Of a DNA stretch of 64,000 nucleotides, positions 29,601 through 36,839 are shown piece after piece. Position 1 is the stretch's first letter. Every line of letters begins with the position of its first letter. Origin of the DNA: Mesorhizobium sp. WSM3860 (GTDB lineage: Bacteria; Pseudomonadota; Alphaproteobacteria; Rhizobiales; Rhizobiaceae); contig NZ_NSGF01000005.1 of the NCBI RefSeq assembly GCF_002294995.1, forward strand, positions 186,001 through 250,000, written 5' to 3'. The notes under the pieces are model-generated. The model searched no databases. It was not told where the DNA came from and was given only the letters and a program-made list of their open reading frames with translations. Position numbers and translations under genes: made by a program.

Positions 29601-30462
29601 ACCACCCGGTCTCGCAGAGATACTGCGCCGCGAGCGCGGTGCAACGATCGAGATCGCGGTGCGTTATGCCTGCCCCCGTGGCCCGCCTCGCATTGACAAT
29701 CATCTGAAGGTACTTGTCGAGCCGCTCTGCGTTGGTTTGCGCGTTGACGCTCCCTTCCAGGAAGGGCAATGCCAGCCCGCCAGCGATGCGATGCGCCAGC
29801 TCGTTGTCCTTTGCCATGGACACGCACAGGCCGGCGTTATGGTTCTGAGCTATTCGGCTCAATTGTCGCTGATACCGCTCTCGCTCTGCCTGCAGCCTTT
29901 TTTTTGCCGCCGGGCCGAGCTGATGTTCGGCCAGGCGGAGATCCGCCGCCGTCAACTCCAAGCGATGCATCGGTCGCTTTCGCTGCCTGTACGGCTCTTC
30001 CCGCAGTCGTTTTCCTGCGGTCCGGTCGGACTGTTGTTCCGTCAGGCGAAGATCTGCCGTCGCCTCCAGACCATACGTTGGTCGTTGTGGCCCACGATGC
30101 GACGACGATACGCTACCGTCAGCGGGCATTCTGTCCGGGCGCCGCTCGGGCGCGGTACCGCGTCGTTCGGTGGGATCATCGCGCCGGTGCGAGTGGGTGA
30201 CCGCGTGTTGCCGAACGAGACTGTCCGATGCGCCTTCGCTGGCTACGGTTCGCGCATTCACAGACAAGGGTTGGCCGCGTCGTGTCGACGTCCCAGGTTC
30301 ATCCGGCTCTATCCGCCGCCGTTTGGCCGGCGGCCGTCCAAGTGATTGATGGTTGCCCCTGGTGCTGGCTGCTGCCTGATCCTCTGTTGGCCTGGGCTGT
30401 TCCTCTTGAGAGTGAGGCCAGTTTGTAAGCAACGAGTTTGGATTGTCGTTAGAGGTTTTCAT
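23650..30462 (-). CDS. Giant SKWP-repeat type III effector (RipS/XopAD-like)
   Basis: This 2270-residue protein belongs to the SKWP effector family known from Ralstonia (RipS) and Xanthomonas (XopAD), injected into plant cells by type III secretion. The N-terminal ~190 residues are polar, rich in Arg, Pro and Ser, with a basic nuclear-localisation-like KRRR at 47-50. Residues ~424-844 hold ten near-identical 42-residue repeats built on LNALSKWPDTAVCAEAAKAL, flanked by degenerate copies; such HEAT/ARM-like repeats form a protein-binding solenoid. A long C-terminal region follows, with a DTDGDD motif near 1636. Residues ~2000-2135 resemble RelA/SpoT synthetases (KSHGSLKEKL, NDALRYSVAL, KAVNVTLRSPKG, WEIQFHTPQTF). 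There is no signal peptide. The start lies just after a resolvase remnant, and I found no tts box upstream. Delivery and activity are inferred from the family. Confidence 0.88.
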   Translation of the reverse strand: MKTSNDNPNSLLTNWPHSQEEQPRPTEDQAAASTRGNHQSLGRPPAKRRRIEPDEPGTSTRRGQPLSVNARTVASEGASDSLVRQHAVTHSHRRDDPTERRGTAPERRPDRMPADGSVSSSHRGPQRPTYGLEATADLRLTEQQSDRTAGKRLREEPYRQRKRPMHRLELTAADLRLAEHQLGPAAKKRLQAERERYQRQLSRIAQNHNAGLCVSMAKDNELAHRIAGGLALPFLEGSVNAQTNAERLDKYLQMIVNARRATGAGITHRDLDRCTALAAQYLCETGWFEGVSLKQLAHVGNKLSKHPNQQACMDAIAWIAGQLEQADDLSGLRGYPSVLLLNAFAKNINSGRCKRAVARLARYLQRDDQARQSLDSKDIGLALNTFSKWFDNPDCQSMAHSLAALLASGSRLRHAMDAQSVANTLNALSKWPDTAVCAEAAKALAGRLVDEPGLRKALEPLGVANALNALSKWPDTAVCAEAAKALTGRLAYEPRLRKALDPQGVANALNALSKWPDTAVCAEAAKALAGGLADEPGLRKALEPLGVASALNALSKWPDTAVCAEAAKALTGRLADEPGLRKALDPQGVANALNALSKWPDTAVCAEAAKALAGRLVDEPGLRKALEPLGVANALNALSKWPDTAVCAEAAKALTGRLADEPRLRKALDPQGVATALNALSKWPDTAVCAEAAKALTGRLAYEPGLRKALDPQGVANALNALSKWPDTAVCAEAAKALAGGLADEPGLRKALEPLGVASALNALSKWPDTAVCAEAAKALAGRLADEPGLRKALDPQGVASALNALSKWPDTAVCAEAAKALAGRLVDEPTLRNTLNAQEVATGLNALSKWPRRANCEKAIDVLASRLAKDHDLRQAMDAQQVGVSLNALSRCLGRPACQTAGLLLAERAGLAELPWQQFEMGEIAMVANAMSRLLHPDEEQLQTLGGAKLQAIAGHLELHRERFESASVPEIGMLFKALAAARLHRQMRPLARPALERVSVLVGDGRLRETNLEGIGNLCMGLLPLIRSPELNSRHRGHALRVFNTLQPIVERKIDLYLTDGDSQSSTDIDQHATRCPALTFFQVLKAYSMVSRQWKPRHVEGTHQELRQRRDQLATWVDRTLERTREAIEADLGEMSWNLIAQIEAGDQTFDALDLRMAKEAPTITQAHPPTSFDLDVGRLSMHSVPGQPRVPAPGNGSTNHLVVDLQGKEVSNNATETNQQYSLFARLTGLPLVEVQLPGAISTFMLARTFNYQGEPWRFDLFGGSRATRGNMSRPAQLLSGTSAAPSLLPAIRYADTTPGSSLMTLVAKLAPQREDWSRMQRSLLEMVPSDHVIEGTLRLGFFDDVSGPAHPFKPLAVDGRPLALCPNDGCGFLKLEVALCIPAFRKHYDAWQAVQAGQASEEQRDLLANDKGPTRLAPQALQHFPRDEAALQEAHEAMRHRLEGLPPELSQLTLFELATSGGYQGQRVRAVPSADDKVHLPRERSQAFDAAGGPLLIGKPPYDKENLLPVPEERVATVAKGDATAEFLSQSFGIQYSYTGFDDRSGDDAQMLHSKGMLIIVPEKNWPADFVNTDLVCSKEDLKTLSCWTAGRDRSAVPRDMLSTGSLRLKDIVEPGRMGALPIRELRKRNMDTDGDDAFVYAGYPRLAALIAREMADREDRRGQPQSFKPPKTATPAIDRETGHYKAGRLSEIMSLRRGGQIMGAASTLAARFMAQPDQLREAMARNMMFGTYDGIERDLRTGLREVLEGDARDPQVLAKLRADAGDAIERAHMPEAREAAQLLHAQLFRLDPRVSSADVPQLPDALAEAFPNLAKAYVAAPSAEARIHAILDNYPVCRLSHAQFPAGQPGLIPGEPELTMRNLFTIAIKVGTDALKSDTGTALFAKIVEACERSERGFAERVRVVPYSKATARAMHDGRFDAEQTKGLLQHMPTMAAGVMQDALHALQQAGLIGPPPPPVERLRDIRTEDITLNAVSLLTRARDMEPVVTDMLKRAAQPYGGRLVGTQHQLKSHGSLKEKLKQQMALKKQTLEEATAGVNDALRYSVALNPEDFTVGLRGVLASLDDQGHVRVKLTNTFTKHRQAFKAVNVTLRSPKGALWEIQFHTPQTFALKEQFHDLYKRKHALEMKGAPLADQRELQAPAQEAFSRVASPPGCEEIEDWETLGSDRKAALPAAEISHVSGASGTATSMSPTAQCLHDDHPNCEEGVVETIQAPAASLSEAERPPPLVSLTAAPQPLLAGSNARADLASSTRSRERSSRGR
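27930..29190 (-). repeat. Ten tandem 126-bp repeats coding the SKWP solenoid
   Basis: Ten 126-base units, in frame and without gaps, each encode a 42-residue repeat with the invariant core SKWPDTAVCAEAAKAL. The variable part alternates mainly between EPLGVAN/S and DPQGVAN/S endings, and combinations such as LVDEPG, LAYEP and GLADEPG recur in a similar order. This suggests that multi-unit blocks were duplicated recently. Because 126 is divisible by three, open frames also appear in the other frames and strand; these are shadows. Confidence 0.93.
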
Positions 30463-30471
30463 GCCTGAACT

Positions 30472-30765
30472 TTAGTCAATCCGCCTGCCAGCGGCCTGCT
30501 CGATACGAAGCCTTGAATCGCCCAGCTTTTGGCCCGTGCGCACCAAATTCACGATCTCCTGCTCTTGGGGCGCCTTGAGCTTGGGGCGGCGCCCGCCAAT
30601 GCGGCCATCCTTTCGTGCGGCGTCCAGACCATATTTTGTGCGTTCACGCAACTTGGCGCGCTCGAATTCGGCGAACGCTCCTACACCTGCATCATCATGC
30701 GCCCTTCCGGCGACGTGGTGTCGATCGCTTCCGTCAAACTCTGAAAGCCTGCACCGACGTACTAC
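30472..30765 (-). pseudogene. Remnant of a serine resolvase/invertase gene
   Basis: The minus strand encodes the middle and end of a Tn3-type resolvase: LTEAIDTTSPEGRMMMQV, then after a one-base shift GAFAEFERAKLRERTKYGL and GRIGGRRPKL. The catalytic N-terminal domain is missing, apparently replaced by the IS5-like fragment at about 30770-30785. The C-terminal DNA-binding helix diverges after RTGQK. The stop is at 30472-30474, 9 bases before the SKWP effector ATG. Confidence 0.75.
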
Positions 30766-30785
30766 TGGATCTTCTCCATCAACGT

Positions 30786-31640
30786 GGCGTTGGTGCATGG
30801 GTCCGGACTTGAGCGGATGTCGATCTTTGAAGCGGCAGACTATGCCGTGGCTGCCTTGCGGCGGGCGGATTTCGGGGCGTGCGCAGGCAAGCATGCGGTT
30901 GAGGACGGCGCAGCCGATGGCGACTTCGGTCTTCTGAACGGGAAGCGACCGTGCCCGCAAACGCCGCCCGATGGTGGACTTGTATCGCCCTATGGCGGTC
31001 TCGACCAGCGAGCGTTTGCCATAACCGTTGGAGACCTGCCATTTCATCCGGCCGTCTCTGCCGATTGCGGCGATATGCTGGTCCCTTTGGCCGGAAGGTC
31101 TATCGTCGAATGGTTCGACCGCGTTGACGCGAGGCGGAATGACGATTGCGGCGGCAGCGCTATCATCGATGACTGCGTCGTAAGTCGGTTTTCCGTCATA
31201 GGCGTCGTCAGCAGTAAACTGTCCGATCGGACCGCCAATCTGGTCGAGTAGTGGCTCAACTTGAGAGACATCGCCTGATAAGTCAGGGTATGGGCAATGA
31301 TCTCGCCGCTGTCGGCATCCAGTGCCAGATGCAGCTTGCGCCAACTGCGACGGGATCTGGCGCCTTGCTTCTCCTCCAGCCACTGACCCGCGCCGTAGAC
31401 CTGCAGGCCGGTGCTGCCGACAAGAACATGCACTGGTCCCTCCGGCGGAACCTGGCGATCATGCCGTTTGTTGGGCGATTGCCATGTCCGCGCCCGACGG
31501 CTCAGGGTGGTATGATCGGGGACAGCGAGCGCCAGCCCCATCAGTTGCAGCACCGATTCCAGCAAGCCTTCTGCCTGGCGCAGCCGCAGGCATGGCCGCT
31601 CGATCCGCTCGCCAAGTCTGGGTCAAACGCATACGGCTCG
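30786..31640 (-). mobile_element. IS5-like transposase pseudogene (right copy)
   Basis: Most of a DDE transposase can be followed on the minus strand: LRLRQAEGLLESVLQLMGL, VPDHTTLSRRA, then the first Asp region VLVGSTGLQVYG and the RSWRKLHLALDADSGEI block. After a frameshift near 31260 come the second Asp (FTADDAYDGKPTYDAV) and the Glu region shared with 22949-23202. The N-terminus beyond about 31640 is lost and the gene is dead. Its last 259 bases are the inverted partner of the left copy. Confidence 0.8.
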
Positions 31641-31882
31641 CTGCAATCGTTCTAGCGCTGGTCGCCGCGGTTCTTGTGGTCGCAGTCTTCAGTGTGTTGC
31701 CGCACTGAATTGAGCATATTCCGCGAAGGCCTGGACGAAGGTTCATGGGCAAGGCGTCGAGCTTCTAACAGCGAATCTGGATCACCGAGGTTCCGTGCGG
31801 ACCTCCTTTTCGATCGGATACCTTTTGGACATCTCGTGCGGCCTTGGCAGCATCGTCAATGCCACACCAGAATTTCATCAGA

Positions 31883-32152
31883 TTACTTGTTGTGTCGGCC
31901 GTGGTCAGGAAGAAAAATCCCTATTAAACTGATCGGCGGAATATTCAGCTTTATTGAACCTTTACATTTATCCGGGTAATCAAAGGCGCCGTCGTCGTCG
32001 GCCGGGATCTGGGTATCACGGTCAGCCGGGATGCCGTGCGGAAACGACAGGAGCGGCGCAGCCCATGTCCAGAAGGAATGCAGCACCGAAAAGCTCAAGC
32101 CAGCGAGAGCGGCCGACGCCGCAAAGATCGCGAACCGGATCGTCTGGGCCAT
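31883..32152 (-). CDS. Small predicted membrane or exported protein
   Basis: The 89-residue frame from an ATG at 32152 begins with a hydrophobic helix (RFAIFAASAALAGLSFSVL) and ends in a polar, Asp/Pro-containing tail. No family is recognised and no good ribosome-binding site precedes it. The long upstream extension of the frame to 32380 is the shadow of a plus-strand remnant. It lies in a region of broken genes. Confidence 0.3.
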   Translation of the reverse strand: MAQTIRFAIFAASAALAGLSFSVLHSFWTWAAPLLSFPHGIPADRDTQIPADDDGAFDYPDKCKGSIKLNIPPISLIGIFLPDHGRHNK

Positions 32153-32204
32153 TTTTTCGTCGCTTGCGCCTCTGGGCGACTTGGCCAGGGTGCTGCGTTT
32201 CCCC

Positions 32205-32453
32205 AAAGCCTCAACGTCTCGTGCTGGTTCGATGGCAGTGAGCTCGTCGCGATCGAGCACTGGGGCTATCGCCGGCCGCAGTGGTGCATGAAGCAGAGGC
32301 CAGCCGACTGGCAACCGCTGCCCGACGTCTATCGGCTCGAGCGGGAGCGCGCAGCAGGAAGCGCTCGACCGGGTGCGCATCGCCGCGCAGGCGCGAATGG
32401 TTGCCCAAATTCAGGCCGCCGGCAGGAGCGCGCCGGACGCTTCAGCGGTGTAG
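32205..32453 (+). pseudogene. Broken small hypothetical gene
   Basis: The plus strand reads CWFDGSELVAIEHWGYRRP, then PADWQPLPDVYRLER. After a one- or two-base shift it reads ALDRVRIAAQARMVAQIQAAG to a TAG at 32451-32453. The two parts look like one Trp/Tyr-rich short protein with a frameshift near 32350. A shorter similar ending (KRQSAPDVEAV, stop at 33024) lies downstream, suggesting a second decayed copy. No function is suggested. Confidence 0.25.
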
Positions 32454-32738
32454 GACAGCGGCGAGAGGAACTCACGCCAATGTGAGTTGCCGCTGCAGCG
32501 AGGAACCCCGTTTCTGTCTCATGCGCTCGTCGACGTTTTTCATGTTGGTGCTCGCAACCCTGTCAGTGGCCGTCAAGCCTCCCATGGCTGGAGCGGCAGG
32601 ATTGGCGTTCATACAGCCGGCTGGTACCTTATGGCAGACACCATCGGTGCTTAGGGCCGTGTCGCGATCACCCATAGGGGCCATGGCGCTGGCCAGGGAA
32701 GCCCACCAGAGGCGATCGAGCCGAGGGCGGCGTAGGAT

Positions 32739-32942
32739 TCAGGTGAGCCTTCTCGGCCTATCCTTGCCTTCGCCTTCGGCCAGGAAGGCGGCCAGCGCGC
32801 CAACCAATGCTTCGGCGCTGTCCCTCTCGAGGTGAAGCTCGATCTCTTCGTCATCTTCCGTGATCAGCAGCAACTTGCCTATCAGCGGGTCGCGCGAGAT
32901 GACCACTATATCATCATCCTGAAAGTCGGCTCCCTTGGGCAT
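32739..32942 (-). CDS. Small acidic hypothetical protein
   Basis: This 67-residue protein (MPKGADFQDDDIVVISRDP, then a strand-rich acidic middle and an ALVGALAAFLAEGEGK helix) is preceded by an AAGGAT ribosome-binding site about 8 bases before the ATG. It has no recognised family. The clean start and balanced composition make it one of the more credible genes in this decayed region. Confidence 0.5.
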   Translation of the reverse strand: MPKGADFQDDDIVVISRDPLIGKLLLITEDDEEIELHLERDSAEALVGALAAFLAEGEGKDRPRRLT

Positions 32943-33037
32943 AGACGATCCTTGCTCTTTGATTGCGCCAGCATGCAGTGGGCCACAGGGAAGCGCCAGA
33001 GCGCACCGGACGTGGAGGCGGTGTAAACGCGCCTCTC

Positions 33038-33400
33038 CTAGTCGTAGATGATCTGGCTACGCTGTCCGTCCAACGTATAGAAACTTGATATGGCGCCGAT
33101 CTCGGTCGAACTCACAGGAGCCGATCGGTCGACCTGGAGAACGCAATTTGTTGCGGGTCTCAACTCGATCGTCACGGTCGGCGGATCTCCCTGCTGTGTC
33201 GCCTTGATGAGGCTGTATTTCAGCCCTCCATGAAGGGGGAGCACGAACACGCGCAGGAAGCTTGTGCAACGTGCGATGGGGGTCTTGGCCGGCCCTGAGT
33301 GAGCCGGGGACAGCATCAGCGCATAAGCACATAGCGCACCCATCAGGAGGCACGCCGCGCAGCCAAGGAAGCTACCAGATCGCGCTGGCGAGCATCGCAA
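33038..33400 (-). CDS. Hypothetical exported or membrane-anchored protein
   Basis: The 120-residue frame has an N-terminal hydrophobic segment (FLGCAACLLMGALCAYALM) and a strand-rich remainder with IELRPATNCVLQVDRSAPV. The frame opens with a TTG at 33400, overlapping the end of the preceding gene by 29 bases; an ATG at 33340 would leave a shorter leader. Neither start has a strong ribosome-binding site. It is probably cotranscribed with the gene upstream of it. No family is recognised. Confidence 0.4.
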   Translation of the reverse strand: MRCSPARSGSFLGCAACLLMGALCAYALMLSPAHSGPAKTPIARCTSFLRVFVLPLHGGLKYSLIKATQQGDPPTVTIELRPATNCVLQVDRSAPVSSTEIGAISSFYTLDGQRSQIIYD

Positions 33401-33785
33401 GGCCGATTGCGGCGATGTAGAGCGGGACGGCCATGGGCTGATTAATTATGCACTCCATGCGAACCCAGTGTTTCCCCAAGTAAGCTGTTATCTCCTCGGT
33501 CTCATCGGGAGAGCCCATTACCGGGAGGGCAGCCATGTCGACGGTTTTCGCCGAAGGCATAGATCCCACCAGCGCCAGCAGTTGCTGATTGCACTGGAAC
33601 GCTATCATTCTGGCGATCACGTCGGGGCGGCCGCAATTAGTTGGCAGTATCTTGTTCATGGCGGCGGCAAGACAGGCTTCATAAGCCTCTTTCGGCGTTT
33701 CGGAGTGCGCCCCGCGGGCTACAGTCACCGCGGCGATGACCGAAGGCGCCATGCGCAGAAGACGAGCGCTCATTTTCCCCACCAT
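33372..33785 (-). CDS. Hypothetical protein with N- and C-terminal hydrophobic segments
   Basis: This 137-residue protein has an N-terminal signal-like stretch (APSVIAAVTVARGAHS), a Cys-containing soluble middle (EACLAAAMNKILPTNCGRP) and a C-terminal membrane helix (VPLYIAAIGLAMLASAIW). It overlaps the next minus-strand gene. I do not recognise the family. It is intact, unlike most of its neighbours. Confidence 0.45.
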   Translation of the reverse strand: MVGKMSARLLRMAPSVIAAVTVARGAHSETPKEAYEACLAAAMNKILPTNCGRPDVIARMIAFQCNQQLLALVGSMPSAKTVDMAALPVMGSPDETEEITAYLGKHWVRMECIINQPMAVPLYIAAIGLAMLASAIW

Positions 33786-33945
33786 CGAGTGCCGACACCA
33801 ATGTTCATCAGGGATTGTAGCGATTCATGGACAAAGGTGTCCCTCGCCCTAGGGAAGCCCGCCGGAGGGCGATCGAGGCGAGGGCGGCATAAGGGCAGTG
33901 GCGGCAAAGATCGCCGTCAGTCGGACCAAGCGACCTTGTTTCCCA

Positions 33946-34412
33946 TTAGGTGTCGCGTGTGACTCGCGAACTGAAGCGTTGCCTTCACACGCTCCATTTC
34001 GACTTTCGGGGCGATCGCTCGGTGGAGGGAACGCACAACTGTGAGACTTTCGTCCGTGAAGGGCAGCACCAAATCGATAACCCGCGGGGTAGCGAAAATC
34101 GTGCAGCTTGTTCATCGCCTCCATCCGCACCACCAGTTCGCAAAGCAAATTGACCTCGGGCAGCCCCTTGGTCTTGCACCGCTTGAGAATCCTTTTGGGC
34201 CGGTGTCCCAGATCGAAGATGTCGGCCTTTGACGTCCCGCTGGCTGCAAGGAACGACTTCAGGGCCAACTCCAAGGAGTAAGCCAAGAGGAAGTGGCTCG
34301 CGAAATGGCGCACGGGCTGCGCAGGCTCCACCAGCACTTCGAACATCCAGGTACTCGACGCTGCGAATGAGGAGATCGCCAGCGAACAAGCCAAGGGGCT
34401 GAGGGATTTCAA
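33946..34412 (-). pseudogene. HEPN-like gene broken by a frameshift
   Basis: From an ATG at 34412 the frame reads FASHFLLAYSLELALKSFLA, then DLGHRPKRILKRCKTKGLP. This SxELxLKxFL plus GH-x5-L pattern is like HEPN-family helical bundles that often occur in toxin-antitoxin and abortive-infection loci. After KLHDF the frame must shift to continue as VIDLVLPFTDESLTVVRSLH and end at 33946. It has no visible partner. A small unrecognised family is the alternative reading. Confidence 0.4.
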
Positions 34413-34424
34413 CGTCTGGCCGTC

Positions 34425-34887
34425 TCACTGCCGTTTATCTAAATCCGCGAAATATGCTTCGATGATCTCACCGCCTGCTTTGTCAATCTGTTCCGACGTC
34501 AGGTTGCGATACACCCTTGATATCATCTTTGTGATCGCCGCCATCTCCTCCCCGATCTCATCAAGCGGCGGCTCCGCTTTGCGCAGCCGGAATTCAGCCT
34601 GCAGATCGCAGATGGCCGGTAGTCTATCGACTCGTCACGGCTGGCGGCAGCGGCCATAGATTTGAACACGTCGATATAACGTGCCTTCAGTGCCTCGGCC
34701 GGCAGACTCTCATGCTTTCGCCCGGCTTCCACGTACGTCTTCACGTCTTCCATCTCACTCTTTGCGAGCGAGTGTTGAACGATGTTGTAGACCGTGACGT
34801 GCGCAAATGGCGGCCGGCCGTTTCGGTTCTCCATCCGTCAATCCGCAGAATGCCTTCGATGGCTTCTTCGCGAGCGTAACGCTGCAT
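34425..34887 (-). pseudogene. Frameshifted hypothetical gene
   Basis: Three in-order pieces lie in different frames: MQRYAREEAIEGILRIDGWR from 34887, PPFAHVTVYNIVQHSLAKSE continuing through KTYVEAGRKHESLPAEALKA, and AICDLQAEFRLRKAEPPLDE to ITKMISRVYRNLTSEQ with a stop at 34425. Together they make a mostly helical soluble protein of about 150 residues. The function is unknown. Two single-base changes break it. Confidence 0.4.
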
Positions 34888-34981
34888 GGACTCTCCCGAG
34901 ATCGAAATTCTTGAAATTGCCATCCCTGCGACCAAAGAACTCGTCATACGAACCATCGACGAGATCGGCCGGAAAGCGATT

Positions 34982-35325
34982 TCAATTGACGATGTGGAGG
35001 ATGGCGTCTTCGAGGCTATGCTTGACATGACTGGCACTAAGCGTCGCCGACGCGTAGCCTAGGGCGAATTCCGTTTGCCTTCGCTGCTCTCGCAACTGTC
35101 CCAACAACGGTCCGATTGCGACTGCTGCGGCAATTGCTGCCATCCATCGACTCGCAGCGCCGAACCACTCTCTGGCGCAAATGGCGGCACCCTCGTCCTT
35201 ACCGCAGACGGTCGAATAAGCTGGCCACAAACGTGAGGCGCAAACGTCGCGACTGCGATGATGAGAAACACCATCGGTGCACGCCACCCAAGGTCGTCAT
35301 CCCCTCGCTTCATGCGAAAATGCAT
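34982..35325 (-). pseudogene. Frameshifted small membrane protein
   Basis: The first piece, from an ATG at 35325, reads MKRGDDDLGWRAPMVFLIIA with a membrane helix. After a shift near 35210 the second piece reads AASRWMAAIAAAVAIGPLLG and ends SHVKHSLEDAILHIVN. The two helices and short polar ends suggest a small inner-membrane protein. It sits in the same minus-strand run as the other broken genes. Confidence 0.35.
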
Positions 35326-35408
35326 AGCATGACCACCTTCGGCAAAACAAAGGGTGCTGATGGCCAGGCGTTTCGCTCCCCTGGCCCAGTTTATTAGGCG
35401 AAACGTTC

Positions 35409-35675
35409 TCAGTTTACAGGCGAGTGAAACTGCCCCATCAGCCGCGCGGCGGCTTGCCGTCCTGCCATGTCCTGCGCAATCGTCAGCATGGCCTCCAACG
35501 GGATGATGAACTTGGCCACGCAAGTCTTTCCTGCACCCCGCCATAGCCGATCTGATGTACGACGACACCCGGGACAAGTTCGGCGCGACTTCCTCCGTGC
35601 GACCGACGCCTTGCACGAATGTGTCGAGGATGACGACGGGCTCAAGCAGATGCGCCCGAGAATGAGATCAGACAT
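35409..35675 (-). pseudogene. Frameshifted hypothetical gene with a strong ribosome-binding site
   Basis: The ATG at 35675 follows a near-perfect GGAGGAAAG, showing that this was once well translated. In the first frame only about 12 residues make sense. A second frame then gives PVVILDTFVQGVGRTEEVAP and SSYIRSAMAG, and the first frame resumes GKTCVAKFIIPLEAMLTIAQ to the stop at 35409. No family is recognised. Confidence 0.35.
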
Positions 35676-36080
35676 ACTTTCCTCCTTTGATGAGATCGAC
35701 GCCCGCGGCCTTCATTACCGCAAGCGCGCGTGTCGCCGGCGAGGGCATCGTCTCCCATCGAGGCCACTTTCACGCGGTGGGAAATGAACCAGCTTGCCGT
35801 GGTGTTACAGGGGACCCAACGAGCGCGCTCATGAACGTCGACGTTGTCGCCGTACAGGTCGCGCTGGAGCATGAGCGTTTCGAAATGCAACCATTCGGAA
35901 TAGGCCATAGGTCGGTGCGGCTGATGTCCGCTGTTTCCGGGGGCTCTGGTGCTGCGTTGGCGGCAGCGGCAGCGACCACAGGCGCGGAAGAGACGGTGCG
36001 GATAAGTACGGCCCGGCGAGAAAACGGCCTTTGAACCAAGCGGCCGGCGTATCGGAAAAGTTGGGCATTTGCCCCTCCAT
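35670..36080 (-). pseudogene. Frameshifted hypothetical gene at the head of the decayed operon
   Basis: Pieces in different frames read MPNFSDTPAAWFKGRFLAGP, then EWLHFETLMLQRDLYGDNVD and RARWVPCNTTASWFISHR, and end LAVMKAAGVDLIKGGK with a stop overlapping the next gene's start. The order is colinear, so it is one gene with at least two indels. It heads a run of seven minus-strand genes down to 33038. The function is unknown. Confidence 0.35.
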
Positions 36081-36123
36081 AGGGGTTCACATTTGATTGG
36101 AAACCGCATTGGGAAAGGGACAA

Positions 36124-36839
36124 GAACAGCTAGATGTTCTTCAGAGATTTCAACGCGTTATGACTTAAATCGGGCGGAGGGGAGGGATCCCGGATTTTCA
36201 TTTGTAGACCCGCCTTTCGTTGCAATATCAGATGGTTAGTTGAGGGCAGGCATTCTCGTCAAGCTTCAATTGTAGCGTCAAGCTGAGTCTACCCGTCGTC
36301 CAATCGACTCTTTGTTGAACCGAGAACCCAACATCTGCCTTGCGGCAAAATCCTTGCCCGTAGAACTCCGCAAGCCTGTTGGTGGTTGCGCGGCGAGGAT
36401 GTCTGAACGCTGGAATGCGCGCGCACTGGCGTGCATGAAGAAACCGCCTATCACCCTCCCATGCCCGAGGAATATGCGCTGCAGCCGCAAACAGGAGGCC
36501 GAGGCGGCTCATCAGCGGTTCAGGGCACAGAAGGCGGCTGAGCGCAGGGCCAGAGAGGCCCAGCAGCGCGCGTGCGACGAGCGCTGTCGAGGCTCTTAGG
36601 CAGTGACGCGAGTTTCGCTTGGCTTGCTGATTGTGCGGGGTAGGTCAGACTGGGTGGATGACACATCGCTCAGCAGCGGGAGCGTATAGCGGAGCTACAA
36701 TGCCTCGAATTGCCCGTGAGGGTTTGACGCCAGAATGTTGCTCGTTTCCGCAATGTAGATATCGAGATCACCAACTCTTGGATATTCAAAGTCCCTAAAA
36801 TTCGTTATAAACGGATCGTGCGGGAGAAGGCGCTCTGGC
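36124..36839. other. Region before luxR with one weak minus-strand frame
   Basis: A 94-residue minus-strand frame (36228-36512) ends LTLQLKLDENACPQLTI, and a diverged copy of this ending occurs at 43900-43950. A plus-strand frame across the same stretch ends in a Glu/Arg/Ala-rich tail (RAREAQQRACDERC). Neither is convincing alone. I saw no lux box in the 240 bases before luxR. Confidence 0.3.

Noticed and set aside
34886..35062. A 58-residue plus-strand frame beginning MDSPEIEILEIAIPATKELV
   Set aside because: The translation looks reasonable, but there is no ribosome-binding site and it overlaps two broken minus-strand genes, sharing CATG with one start.
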